Assembly (NCBI GenBank): GCA_025093985.1
Contig: JACAAK010000009.1
Span: 372,001-436,000, forward strand
Direction of reading: 5' to 3'
Source of the DNA: Calvatia gigantea
Lineage: Eukaryota; Basidiomycota; Agaricomycetes; Agaricales; Lycoperdaceae
Length of the DNA: 64,000 nt
Shown: positions 10,806-22,194 of the stretch, one piece after another
Layout of the letters: each line of letters opens with the position of its first letter
Numbering within the stretch: position 1 is the stretch's first letter
The notes under the pieces: generated by a model
The model's database searches: none
Told to the model about the DNA's origin: nothing
What the model saw: only the letters and a program-made list of their open reading frames with translations
Translations under genes and position numbers: made by a program

Positions 10806-11550
10806 GACTGGAGGGGGGGTGTCGTAGTAAAAGGCTGAGGGGTGTCGAGCGCTTCAGCTGGCGTGACAGGCTGTATGCTGGGGTCAGGCAGGCAAGCGCC
10901 TCGTGTGCACGACATAATTATGACCCACAGCCTCCACGAACTGCTACACAATTCTACAAAACAGCTTATCAGACACTTGCACCGCAACGCGTGAGTACAA
11001 CCCTTTTCCTCTCCACCCTAAACAAAGCCCGAGTTTATGTAACCTTTCAGCTTCCATCGACGACCTGGACATGAAGGCGCCTCGAGCCCGGCCCACCGAC
11101 AGAGCTAATAAAACACATGCCGGGAGCTCATGTCGATCCCCCTCCACATCCACAAATCAAGACCACACATATTAGCGTTGTTGGGCTACTTTAGACCCTT
11201 GTAACCGAAGAGACAAATTGTATCTCTGAGTCGTGGAAATGACTTGACTGATTCACGTATGGTTTACTGAGGGGCAGGTACCTCTGTTCCAGTTCGCCAC
11301 TTTGAAAAGAACTCGGTTCATTCCCTCCACCGACGTCAACGTACGCCTTCCTGTCAGTCTCACATTCAACGCCCACACCTGCGTCGGCCCTTCCCCCTTC
11401 AGCGTCAGTCCTCATATATCGCATCTATGCACGCGACACAGGACCCGATCTGCTACTTTGCGGATGCGCAACAGGGTTCGTTTTCGAAATACTTCAGCCG
11501 GTATAGAGACTGCACACCACTTCCTCAGTATCGGCGTATCCTGTTTCGCG
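10806..11550. other. NACHT-2 upstream region (putative promoter)
   Basis: Counterpart of 3293-4060 and nearly identical over 10920-11190. No gene is supported. Conserved frames here reflect recent duplication. Confidence 0.6.
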
Positions 11551-11559
11551 TCTCGAAAA

Positions 11560-12640
11560 TGATGCACCTTGGATTTTGAGGTAAAAAAACCTGTATTTGA
11601 CGTCGCAGGGGGAAAAGGTTGGACATATCCCGGGCTCTGGTCGATTCGCGGTGATCCGGATGAAGGGAGTGGTCGGATGCTCAAGGCAAAAGTTGCCAAT
11701 GGGGCTTGCCGATTCGCCGTTGCATTCGTTGAGTCCATCGAGGAGATCCAGGCAGTCCCATGGGTCTGTTGTAGTACCCTCGTTTCGGCGGAAGGTCGGA
11801 CAATGAACCGTTTGGGTTGTTCGACTGGGGATTTCTCAATTACCAGAGGATCAAGAACAAGTGGTTCTGTGATATGAGTATGAGAGGCCTGGTATTTGGC
11901 AACGAGCTGGTGGCAATGGTGATAATGATGCGCATTGTGGGTCGTCACGCCCACTGGGCTTTGGGGAGAAAATGGTAGTGCCCGCCCAAAATCGAGGCCT
12001 ATGAACTAGCTTCGGACTCTGCGATGGTCTGGATGACAGTTGACTTGCCGATGCCAGCGGGTCCGTGGAGCCATAGAAGTTTGTGAGGTTTGCGCATCGA
12101 ATTTCTCATTCACGAAATCATTTTCCTGGGTATGTCGAGTCTGGTTCCGGGTGACGGGATATTGCTGGCCCGAGTCGGGCTGGGCGCCAGGAATAATGTT
12201 CTGGATAAGTAGATCTATAGCTTCTCGTCTGTTAGTTTATGTTTCTCCCGAAACTATTAACTTCATACTTACAACCTCTCCTATTATCCCTATCCAGCAT
12301 CGTCGCCTGCTGGATGGTGGAATCTTGGGGGGTGTTCATTGACCCAATAGTAAGGCCTGTGGAGAATTGAGGAGTGTGCAGTAAAACAAGAGTTCAGGAA
12401 CTTACCTGTAGACTCGGTAGCAAGAATAGTGCCATGGGTGAACGGATGCATAGCTTCTCATTCCCCTTCGTTAACTCATGCTCGTTTCACCGTCTGAAAT
12501 CCGGCACTCACAATATTTGCTAGCTTGATGATTTCTATTTCTGGTTGCCGATCAATTGATAGTAGACTCGGAACAGGCGGAATTTTAGCCGGATCCTCCG
12601 AGGGGTTAGTTTTGAGAGCTGGCAGTGGAAGGGTATTGGG
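11560..12640 (-). pseudogene. Decayed, truncated NACHT paralogue P, unit II
   Basis: Best preserved Walker A of the P lineage: L-L-W-L-H-G-P-A-G-I-G-K-S-T-V-I-Q-T-I (near 12030-12090). It is followed by a TAG where unit III has CAG (S-S-Q to S-S-stop), then frameshifted pieces L-V-L-D-P-L-V-I-E-K-S-P and C-L/A-L-S-I-R-P near the former A-N-R-P-E motif. Homology ends at the same point as in unit I. The 5' exon pieces reach about 12640. It cannot encode a full protein. Confidence 0.8.
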
Positions 12641-13559
12641 GGTTTATCGTGGGACATGATCGTGAATTCACTGCAGGACACAATTGCGAGCCCGCAGTGA
12701 AACCATTAGCCAACCTCCACGTTCATTAGCGGTCCTGATCCCTCGACAGACAACTCGACAACCAGCACTCGTTGAGGCACCGTTGCACTCGCGTTACTCG
12801 TCCTGTGTGGACGGCGGTTTCCCTGAGATTTACGACTATGAGTGGCGCTCTGAAGATGTCTGTTGTGCCGACGACTCTACAACCTCAAACCATTGTCAAC
12901 TCAATAATTATAACGCGGACATTTGCTTGTAATTCATAGGATTTCCATCAACACGCCACCATCCGACTATCCACCGGAAATGCTCCCTGGCCCATTGGCG
13001 TCACCATGGTTGGGTACGTAGATCTCACTGGTATGCCGTGAGACCATTCTTCACTCACCCCCCTTCTAGCATTCATGAACGTTCCGCACAAAAAAGTATA
13101 TCATGGGACGAAATTGTGCATGTATTGAGGGACGAAATTAGTCGGTTCACACCCCCCTTTTCACACCGAACCAAGGAAGGCTGCCGTGAGGATGCGGTAC
13201 GGGGTGAGGATGCCTATACAGCAGCAACTCAATCTATCCCGGCTATGATACCAACCGCCACCATACTGTCAAATCTCGGCAGCCACATCCGTGTCAGTCC
13301 TTACTCCAGGGGCGCCAATCCACCACCACACGCTATCCGTACTTGCACCCAAAACTCAGTCATTGTTTAGCCGACGGCCATGGGGATCGCGTCTGAAATC
13401 CCTTATTTGGCGCGGAGACAACACCCACTTCCTCAGTCTCGGCACAAGGCTTTGACGTTGAAGTGGGCACAGATTAAACGTACCCGCAGAGGATAGGTTT
13501 CGTAGTCTCGGCCAACAAACCACGGAAGATTTTATTGTGGGATGTGCCACTGCTCGGTG
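12641..13559. other. Degenerate spacer, unit II
   Basis: Matches parts of 20600-21660 in unit III with many indels. Short frames exist on both strands but none is preserved between the two units. I recognise no gene. Confidence 0.45.
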
Positions 13560-14400
13560 GCCCGGTAGAAGTCGATCGGTGTGGTAAATGGGGTATTGGA
13601 GGCGACGAGGATGTTGTCGCTATGACGATTGTGTCAGTAGTTGGTGGTGGTGGTGGGGGGTATGGTACACTGTATGCGGAGGAGGTACGGGCAAAGACAG
13701 CAAATTCGCGTCCCACATCAGCACACTTGGTCCTGGACTAGGCGACCCCGAAATAGGAGGACCATACCCGCACCCAGTTCCACACCTGTGGTATTCACAA
13801 GCAACGGTCCGGTACTGTGCGGCCACTAGTACTGGTGCATTATGGGGGAATTGTGGCGGTGGAGGGGGGTTGGAGAGGCAATTATATGCGGCTTGCTGGT
13901 GTGAGTTTGGGGGGTACTGGGTCTGGGTTTGGTCGGGTGAGTAGTATCGGTATGGTACAGGTAGAGCACAGGGTAGTCATGTTCAGACTTGCAGAGTCGA
14001 TACGGGGTGCTTAGTACATTAGATGTGCTGGTACTGGAGCAGGCGGTACGGGTGAGGGTTCGGATGCAGGTGCGGCAGCCATTGTACATTAGGGATATGT
14101 GACCGGAGGCTCAATGTCAGGTAGTACGTCAGGGTGAACGACTGCCACTGGTATATCTAGCACAACTTCCTTACTACTATACTATCAGTAAAAAGGTAGT
14201 CAGTAAAAAAGAGAATTCAAACGCACCTAGAGAACTTGAAGCCTCTCATAGTCACTCGAACCTCGATGCTAGCCTGAACACAAAACAAGATTTCACTGGT
14301 GTGTCCGCTTTCATCCTGAGTTCCTTCAAAAACTAAGTGTGCGACACCCTCTCCCGGGCGGATGCATGCCCACGGCTTTTGTATGGCACATTCAGGAGCG
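13560..14400 (-). pseudogene. Arrestin-like protein remnant with proline-rich tail, unit II
   Basis: Minus-strand pieces: G-E-G-V-A-H-L-V-F-E-G-T-Q-D (near 14330), S-I-E-V-R-V, a donor-like GTGACT, then E-V-V-L-D-I-P-V-A-V-V-H-P-D followed by D-I-E-P-P-V-T-Y-P and a TAA where unit III has CAA. A Pro/His/Thr-rich tail continues in shifting frames. The N-terminal half is absent: the CK2-beta 3' end lies directly upstream, as in units I and III. The I-P-V-x-V-V-H-P-D strand and Pro-rich tail suggest an arrestin-fold adaptor; this is a tentative call. Confidence 0.45.
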
Positions 14401-14469
14401 TGCCCGATATTTGCAGAGGCTCTGAAGTGTACGACGGAGTGAGAGTCAAGCCCGAACTCTATCAACCTT

Positions 14470-15540
14470 TTAGTAGAAAACCACAGTCAAGAGAGAAAGG
14501 CGCGCGTACTCCTTCAGCTGTTGAATCTGTCGATCTCGAACCGCCTCCTGCCACCTCTGCAATTTTGCGATTTCATGGACTTGGAAGCCATAGATTTTGG
14601 GCCTGTAGCATTCAGCTCGTAATGCGGCATTCACGGTGTTGATATGCCCTCCACCGCCTTCGCTGAGTTTGGGTGCTTCTCTCGCTCGATTTCTCCTCAG
14701 CCTGCCTACGTCTTCAGCACCAGCACCAGCACCAGCTCCTGCATCGCCTACACCTCCGCCTACACCTCCCGCACCTGCACCTGCTACACCACCACTACCA
14801 CCCAATCCACCAAAATCCGCCGGCCCAGATTTTGGTGGGGATAGACCAAGAACAACAGATGCGGAACGTCGTCCCGAAATATGCACCATCTATACTCCCG
14901 TGTCTTGACGATTTGGGAGAGTAGAGGTCCTCGCAGCGCCCACAGTACAATTTGACTGATTTTTCGTAGGGGATGTTGGTCAGTCCGACTGGGAGAAGGG
15001 GTTGTGAGTTGCACAGGACACGCGGGCATCTGCCGAAATCCGCTCGTTTGTATTTTGCTATCTGTAGAGTACGAGTTAAGGGTAAGATTGGGCTAGAGCA
15101 CATATACGAATTCCTACGCATCATCTTGGCGAGACCCCGTGCTGTGACTATCCACCGTGCATGTCTGAGTCCGTACAACAGCCTCGCTTGGATATCCAGC
15201 GATCCTCGTAGACTATCTTGTATATCATCGTCTATTATCATAACCAACCATCAACATTTATCACCGAGACAGAGCAGTGAGGTGTACACACCAAGGTTAT
15301 CAGTAATCAAATCCAACGCTTGCGAGTAATTCGCGACTTCATTATTCAGACCCGTAAGATTGAACCGATCCAGGATGAAATCTTCATCGACTTCGCAGTA
15401 ATATTCGTTCCCTTTCGATGCAAGGAACCATGATATCCACTGAGGAACGACATCAATAAGTGTTGTTAGGACAAGGAAGATATGTGAATTCATACCGAGC
15501 TGGAGTAGTCTGAATCAGAGCCTGTCGATCTCTCGTGCAT
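14470..15540 (-). pseudogene. CKB1: Casein kinase 2 regulatory subunit beta, copy II
   Basis: Exons 15496-15540 ([12 protein letters not shown]), 15292-15439 (W-I-S-W-F ... F-N-L-T-G-L-N), 15122-15231 (D-D-D-I-Q-D-S-L-R-G ... L-L-Y-G-L-R-H-A-R-W-I-V-T) and 15061 onward (K-Y-K-R-A-D-F-G-R-C-P-R-V-L-C ... L-Y-C-G-R-C-E-D-L-Y). The CX4C and CX2C zinc ligands and S-S-R-H-G-S-I-D-G-A-Y-F-G-T are present. Three defects: the GT donor of intron 3 (GTACGT in unit I) reads ATGCGT; a short deletion after G-T-T-F shifts the frame; another removes part of the Y-P-x-M-I-P-P segment. The C-terminus (P-K-I-Y-G-F-Q-V-H-E-I-A-K-L-Q-R-W) continues in a different frame. Probably dead; the functional gene should be elsewhere. 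Confidence 0.82.
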
Positions 15541-15784
15541 TCCGCGACAGGGCACCAGCTTTATTACGTAAGTAATGTTGCATACACTTCGCGAATCAAT
15601 GAATCCAACGGCGTTCGTCAATGAACTTGAACAAAGACCCCACGCTACACTGTGTCCAGTCTATTTTATTCTCGGAACCACTACCCCGTCGCATACCCAA
15701 TGCAGGACCTGACTTGTATTCGTGCCGGCTCAACCAAAACCTGGAGACCGTAGCTAAGTGTCCTGCTAAATGCATCTTTGTACA

Positions 15785-18406
15785 CTAAGACGGTCTACAA
15801 GGAAGCATATATATCCATGACTCCTCAAGATCATCAACGCTAATGATAACAAGGCTCTTGTTCCCTTTACCCAGTAAAGTCGCAGGATGGGATGGTGGGA
15901 GTCCAGTAAGGTGCCGACGGATTTGATCTCTCCAGTATGTCCTATCTCCCGAATCGAAACGTACCTCCTGCTCATACCAGCCCATGACATTGACTGCTCG
16001 TGAATGCTACATTTGGATGTCAAAAGCGATCCACGTAAGAATCTCAAACTACTCACAGGAGAAAAGACAACCTTTGCAATGTGTTTGTGAATCCGGTTTA
16101 CGTCACTTTTTAGACCCCCCCTGTTCGTGAGCACTGATGTTGGGTTATCCACAGTAATGGAATCAAAATCCAAAGACTGAATTTGGACAGTTGCGATAAC
16201 TCCCCATTCCTTGAGTTGGGGCATAAGATGCTGCACTGTATGTCAGTGGGTCCATAATTGCCTGTGGCGAAAATGGGCAACTTAACTGATGTGAGCAAAC
16301 GGTTTATCAAGGAAGCTACACCATCCGATGGGTGGGCAAATTCCTCGCCTGTATAGTCAAAGTCCCGGAAGAAATAGCGAAGTTCATCAAAATTCCTGGT
16401 CTCGTTAAGTGGAGCACGCAGCACGGAATCCAGCGACCGAAAGAAAGATTTTTTCTTTTGTTTCTCTATGCTTCCGTCATCCGGCCAAGGAATGTTGACA
16501 TTTGATGGGTGGACAACGGACGTGGCTAGAGATGCTTTTTTAGAGTTTTACTTGACCGAAAACAAGAGACTTACTGGCATCATGTGCTCCAAGCAAAGTC
16601 CGAATACATGCTGAGAACAACACGCCATGGACCTCTGATGGGTCTAACCAAAATGAACCAGAACGGGACGGGGACTCGAGGTAATCATCGAAAGACTTAT
16701 GAAAGACTTGGATACTGCCGGTGAGCGCGCCCCGCGGCAATGGAATGCGAAGAACTGAGTGGAGTTTCTGGAGAGCACTGTATGCGTCGGCTTGCTCGAC
16801 AAAAAGAAAGTTGCAGGCTTCAGCAAGGAAGCACTTCCGCTTGAGTAGCAGCAGCCCCCGAGTTACTGGCCACACTTTGGGGGAGATCGCAGACAAGATC
16901 AGGGTGTAAAGCATGTCAAGAGCAGCAAACGGAGAATCTCCCGCTGCCAGTGACGATGGAGATTCAAGGACATCCAGGACCTTCCGCAATTGGGCAACAG
17001 GGTTAGCGTACTCAGCGTCGCCGGTGAAGCGGACGATAGTGTTGGCGAAAGCGAATAGGCCAGAGGAGCGGTTTGCGACTTTTGTGAAGTCAGTCTCCGT
17101 CGGCCACTGCTGGGTTGAAGAGAAAGACATTGAGTGTTTCTCTTTGATTTCAGTGAACGTATCGCGTAGATAGCATTCGACGTCGCGGCAGGCCTGGTCA
17201 GCGTCAACGGGCATGTCAATCTCCATGTAGGCGCCCTGGACATTGCGGTGGGAAAAGGCGGTGCTTATCCCGGGTTCTGGACGACTGGCAATGATCCAGA
17301 TGAGGGGAGTGGTCGGATGCTCAAGGCAAAACTTGCTGATGAGAAAGACGATTTCGCGCTGTGCCGATTCGCCATTGCACTCGTCGAGCCCATCGAGGGT
17401 GATCAACACAGTCTCGTGGGCCCCTTCGAGTACTCTCTTTTCGGCGAAAGGTTTGACGATAAACCAATTGAATTGCTCGACCATGGATTTCTTGACAGCC
17501 AATGGATCGAGCACGAGTAGTTCCACGACATATGCGCGATATGCCGGATACCTGACGGCGAGTTGGTAGGCAATGGTGACGAAAATGCGCTGTGGATCGT
17601 CACGGTTGTTGGGTTTTGAGAAGAAGAGGGTGGCACCCAAGATAGAAGTCAGGGATTTGGCTTCGGCCTCAGCGAGGGTTTGGATGACAGCCGACTTGCC
17701 GACCCCAGCGGGTCCGCAGAGCCACACGATTTTGTGCTTGCGCATCAAATCCCTCATCCATGATACAAGTTTCTCGGAGATATCGAGTCTGGTTCCGGGG
17801 TGGCACGATGGAGGAGGATATCGTTCGCCTGAGTCGAACTGGGCACCAGGCATGATGCTATGAGCGAGGAGATCAATGCCTTTTCGTCTATTAGCGTGGA
17901 CTTTTTCCGAAACCTGAATTTTCACTTACAATCTTTCTCTTTTGGGTGAACTCCCTCCACAAACACCGGTTGGTGGAGGACAACATTGCGGGCGTTGTTG
18001 AAGGTTCCACCGGTAGGAGCTGCGAGAATTGAGAGGTTGTGATGAAAGGAGAGTCTAGAAACCAACCTTTAGACTCAATGGCAGGAATGACATTGTGAAC
18101 GAGCGAATCTACGACTTCTCATTTGTTAGCTCATGCTCGTTTCAAATCTGAGACCTTGCACCCACAATCTTCGTTATTTGGGGAGCTTCCATCTCTGCTT
18201 GCTGGCGAACCGATGGGAGAACGGCGGCATTTATTGCGAAATCTGTTGGAGGCACGGTTGTCTGGGAGTCGAGGCTGAGGGTTTTGGGCAGAACGGGCCC
18301 GAGAACGGGTCGTCAGACCTGACTGAGAGTTGCTGACAGAACGCGATTGAGATATGGAAGAGCCTCTTTCAGAACGGCGAGTAGCTTTCTGAGTGGCTTT
18401 GGGCAT
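15785..18406 (-). CDS. NACHT NTPase (NLR-like) copy 3, intact
   Basis: Complete minus-strand model: exons 18166-18406, 18067-18114, 17930-18019, 16575-17879, 16287-16525, 16057-16230, 15785-16006 give 772 aa. Exon lengths (241, 48, 90, 1305, 239, 174, 222) keep phase at every junction and match copies 1 and 2, which supports each splice site. Residues 1-80 are basic and Ser-rich. Walker A G-P-A-G-V-G-K-S is at 182-189, Walker B T-V-L-I-T-L-D-G-L-D-E at 283-293, and A-S-R-P-E-P at 324-329. F-H-K-S-F-D-D-Y-L-E-S-P-S-R-S-G follows in the C-terminal half. Exon 7 encodes Y-W-R-D-Q-I-R-R-H-L-T-G-L-P. It differs from copies 1 and 2 by a Cys before Walker A. No WD40, ankyrin or TPR repeats are seen. 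Confidence 0.87.
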
Positions 18407-19150
18407 AACTGCAGGGGGGGTGTCGTAGTAAAAGGCTGAAAGGTGTTGAGCGCTTCAGCTGGCGTGACAGGCTGTAGGTTGGGGTCAGGCAGGCAAGCGC
18501 CTCGTGTGCACAAACACAATTATGACCCACAGCCTCCACGAACTGCTACACAATTCTCCAAAACAGCTTATCAGACACTTGCACCGCAACGCGTGAGTAC
18601 AACCCTTTTCCTCTCCACCCTAAACAAAGCCCGAGTTTATGTAACCTTTCAGCTTCCACCGACGACGTGGATATGAAGGCGCCTCGAGCCCGGCCCACTG
18701 ACAGGCTAATAAAACACATGCCGGGAGCTCATGTCGATCCCCCTCCACATCCACAAATCAAGACCACACATATCAGCGTTGTTGGGCTACTTTAGACCTT
18801 TGTAACCGAAGAGACAAATTGTATCTTTGAGTCGTGGAAATAACTTGACTGATTCACATATGGTTTTCTGAGGGACAGGTACCTCTGTTCCAGTTCGCCA
18901 CTTTTAAAAGAACTCGGTTCATTCCCTCCACCGACGTCAACATACGCCTTTCCATCAGCTCAACAGTCAACCCCCACGCCTGTATCGGCTCTTCCTCCTT
19001 TCGGCGTCGGTCCTCCAGACACCACAACTCCGCACGGCACATGAGACCCAATCTGTTACTTCGCGGATGTGCAACAGGGTTCGTTTTTGAGATACTTTAG
19101 CCGGTATGGAGACTGCACGCCACTTCCTCAGTATCGGCGTATCCTGGTTC
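18407..19150. other. NACHT-3 upstream region (putative promoter)
   Basis: Third copy of the conserved block at 3293-4060. A 2-nt deletion (ACAGGCTAAT versus ACAGAGCTAAT) breaks the small minus-strand frame that is open in units I and II, arguing that this block is regulatory or untranslated. Confidence 0.6.
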
Positions 19151-19164
19151 GTGTCTCGACAATA

Positions 19165-19960
19165 ATGCACCTTGGATTTCGAGGTTAAAAAACCTGTGTT
19201 TGACGTCGCAGTGGGAAAAGGTTGGGCATATCTCGGGCTCTGGTCGATTCGCGGTGATCCAGATGAAAGGAGTGGTCGGATGCTCAAGGCAAAAGTTGCC
19301 AATGAGACTTGCCGATTCGCCGTTGCATTCGTCGAGTCCATCGAGGAGAATCAAGGCGGTCCTATGGGTCTGTTTGTAGTACCCTCGTTTCGGCGGGAGG
19401 CCTGACAATGAACCATTTGGGTTGTTCGACTGGGGATTTCTCGGTTACCAGAGGATCAAGAAGTGATTCTGTGATATGATAGGCCTGGTGTTTGGCAGCG
19501 AGCTGGTAGGCAATGATGATAATGGTGCGCATTGTGGATCGTCACGTTCACTGGACCTTGAGAAGAAAACGGTAGTGCCCGCCCAAAACCGAGGCCTGTG
19601 AGCTAGCTTCGGACTCTGCGATGGTCTGGATGACAGTCGACTTGCCGATGCCAGCGGGTTCGTAGAGCCATAGAAGTTTGTGAAGTTTGCGCATTGGATT
19701 TCTCATTCACGAATTCATTTTCCTGTGTATGTCGAGTCTGGTTCCGGGTGACGATATGGGGGGAGATATCGCTCAGCTGGGCGCCAGGAATAATGTTCTG
19801 GATAAGTAGATCTGTGGCTTCTCGTCGGTTAGTTTATGTTTCTCCCAAAACTATTAACTTCAGACTTACAACATCTCCCATTATCCCTCTCCATCATCAT
19901 CGCCTGCTGAGTGGTGGGATCTTGGGAGGCGTTCATTGACCCAATAGTAAAGCCCGTAGA
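19165..19960 (-). pseudogene. Decayed, truncated NACHT paralogue P, unit III
   Basis: Minus-strand pieces: P-A-G-I-G-K-S-T-V-I-Q-T-I with the first Walker A Gly changed to Glu (near 19630-19660); S-S-Q-A-S-V-L-G-G; A-Y-Q-L-A-A-K-H-Q-A-Y; K-S-P-V-E-Q-P-K; L-L-D-G-L-D-E-C-N-G-E-S (Walker B); C-L-E-H-P-T-T-P-F-I-W-I-T-A-N-R-P-E-P. Two stops and several frameshifts separate them. About 250 bp of the 5' exon region present in unit II is missing. Confidence 0.8.
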
Positions 19961-22190
19961 GAATTGAGGGACGTGCAGTGAAACAAGAGTTCAAACGTTC
20001 AGGAACTTTGAGGATTTGGTTTTTAGAGCTGACAGTGGAAGGCTATTACGGGTTTATCGTGGGACATGATCGTGAATTTACCGCAGGACAAAATTGCGAG
20101 CCCACAAGGAACGTGATCGCGAGTCATGGTTATACTGGGGCGGGGGTTCACAACGAGCCGGCAACCAGGTCTACCGTCTGTCTGGAAGTTGGCGGTGGAG
20201 CGTGGTCGGGGGCCAGCAATGGAACGAGTCCAGGGGCTGGCTGGGAAGGGGCAGCTTTTCGTTGATTCTTTCCTTAAGCATCACCAGAGGAAGGAAGTCA
20301 TACTCGAGTATGTAGCACAGACCGAAGCGCTGAGTGTTGAACCTAACGATGCCATTTATGGCAGGGTTGTGATGACGCACATGGTGGCGGGCGGCTGAAT
20401 CGAACACTTAGAACCACAACGTCCAAGTCCCCACCACTTCACAACCTCCACTCCTGCCAACCGTCCATACCACATGAATTAATGCATCCCCCGTCCTGTT
20501 CAGCTTACCTACGGATTTAATACCTCATACGGCCATGCCCATGGGTTCGTAAAATCAAAGCCGCAGACAGTACTCCCAAGCGCCTGCCCAAGCCCTCCGA
20601 AACCTCAACCTCTCCATGTAGCTATAGAGGTAGGTGATTTCTTCAGCTGCTGAGATAACTCTAGTGACTAATGTGGTGCCTAGGACGAGCCTGTGCACAG
20701 TGTCCATGTCAAACATTCACCTGATCCACAATTCCTCGCCCAATCACCAACGCCCGCGTTTAATAGCAGCCCTGATTTCTCAGCGGGCAACTCGACAACC
20801 AGCGCCCGTTAGGGTACCGTTCCACCTTTTGAGCTGGCTGTCATCTGCGACCACGAGCATAGTGGTACCCATATTGTTCGTCCTATATGGGATGGCAAAT
20901 CCCCTGACCTTCCGCTACGAATGGTGCCCTGAAGATGCCTGTTGTACCGACGACTCTACAACCTCAAGCGATCGTCAACTCCGTAATCACAACGCGGACG
21001 TCTACCTGTACTGAAGTTCCCCTTCCTGATATCAATGGTCCAATCTTACTACATGGAGTTGATCGTCCCTGTCGAGGTGCCAACACTTCCAACTTGCAAT
21101 CCCACAGCCTCTCCCCCGATATCGACCTGGAATCTGTAGTTAACTTTGACAACTCCATAGTCCCTCACTCTCTTGTTAATGCATACGAGATCCCCAACGT
21201 GTAGCTGATTGTTCGAATTTTCATCAATACTGCAATCCATGCCTCGCGCTTCATGTTGAAGCCAAGAAAGACAGCCGTAAGGAAGCAGGGAGTGGGGACG
21301 CCTACAAAGGAGGAGCTTGATCTATTCCGTCCATTGATACCACTTTACGCTATACCGTCGTTTCGGCAGTCGCACCCGTGTCAATTCTTCCTTTCTGAAC
21401 GCCAACCTCCACCACACAGCATCCATATACGATATATGATGCACTCAGGGGTCGGTACTCAGTCATTACTTGGCCAACGCGCATAGGGACCGTGTCTAAA
21501 GCTTTCTTGTTTGGCATGGAGACGACACCAACTTCCTCAGTATTGGTGTACGACCTTGACGTTGGAGTGGGCACGGATGTAAATGTCCACGCGGAAGATT
21601 GGTTCCGCAGTTTTAACCAACAAATCATGGAGGACATTGTTGTGGAGTGTGCCGCTCGGTGTGCTCGGCGCTATCAAGAGTGTACTATGATCCAATTGCC
21701 ATAGGACAATGTGGTCACGGGGCGCGGGCAGCAGATGGGAGAAAGTCGAAACATGCTGTGAACCGGGGATGAGGCGAAGGGCTGGGACAGTGTCGCAATT
21801 GAATAATTAACCCCTGGATAAGCAAGGTACACGAACTCATACCACTACCGCTATCACCCCTACTCACGACAAACACAGGTACATGCAGGCTCAAACCGCG
21901 AACTCCCAAACCCTGGTCCTACGGCCACAAAATCATTACATGCACATATCCAGTTCTATGAATGCAAGCAGTAATGACAGACCATCACCCAACACGATGT
22001 CACCAGGGTCCAAGTCCGGCTATCTGACTACACCCGGACTTGGAGGTACAATCTCTTCCGATAGCGGAACGCCTCGGTCGGTATTACCAAGCCAAGGCGC
22101 AACCCTCCCTCGCCTGAGCTGATTTCTTGGACTTATCCGCTGAGGGCGTTTTTTTTCTTGGGCTTAACTGGAGTGTTGGCAGTGGTGGTG
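19961..22190. other. Degenerate spacer, unit III (longest version)
   Basis: No gene is confidently recognised. Plus-strand frames at 20634-21014, 20935-21204 and 21883-22122 and minus-strand frames at 21049-21240 and 21350-21637 are open, but their counterparts in unit II are broken. The 21883-22122 frame (S-G-Y-L-T-T-P-G-L-G-G ...) has plausible protein composition and a good acceptor just upstream, and deserves a database search. Confidence 0.4.
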
Positions 22191-22194
22191 GTGT

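Noticed and set aside
13588..13944. Gly/Trp/Tyr-rich plus-strand frame
   Set aside because: Antisense of the His/Pro/Thr-rich arrestin-like tail. Low complexity, not conserved in frame in unit III.
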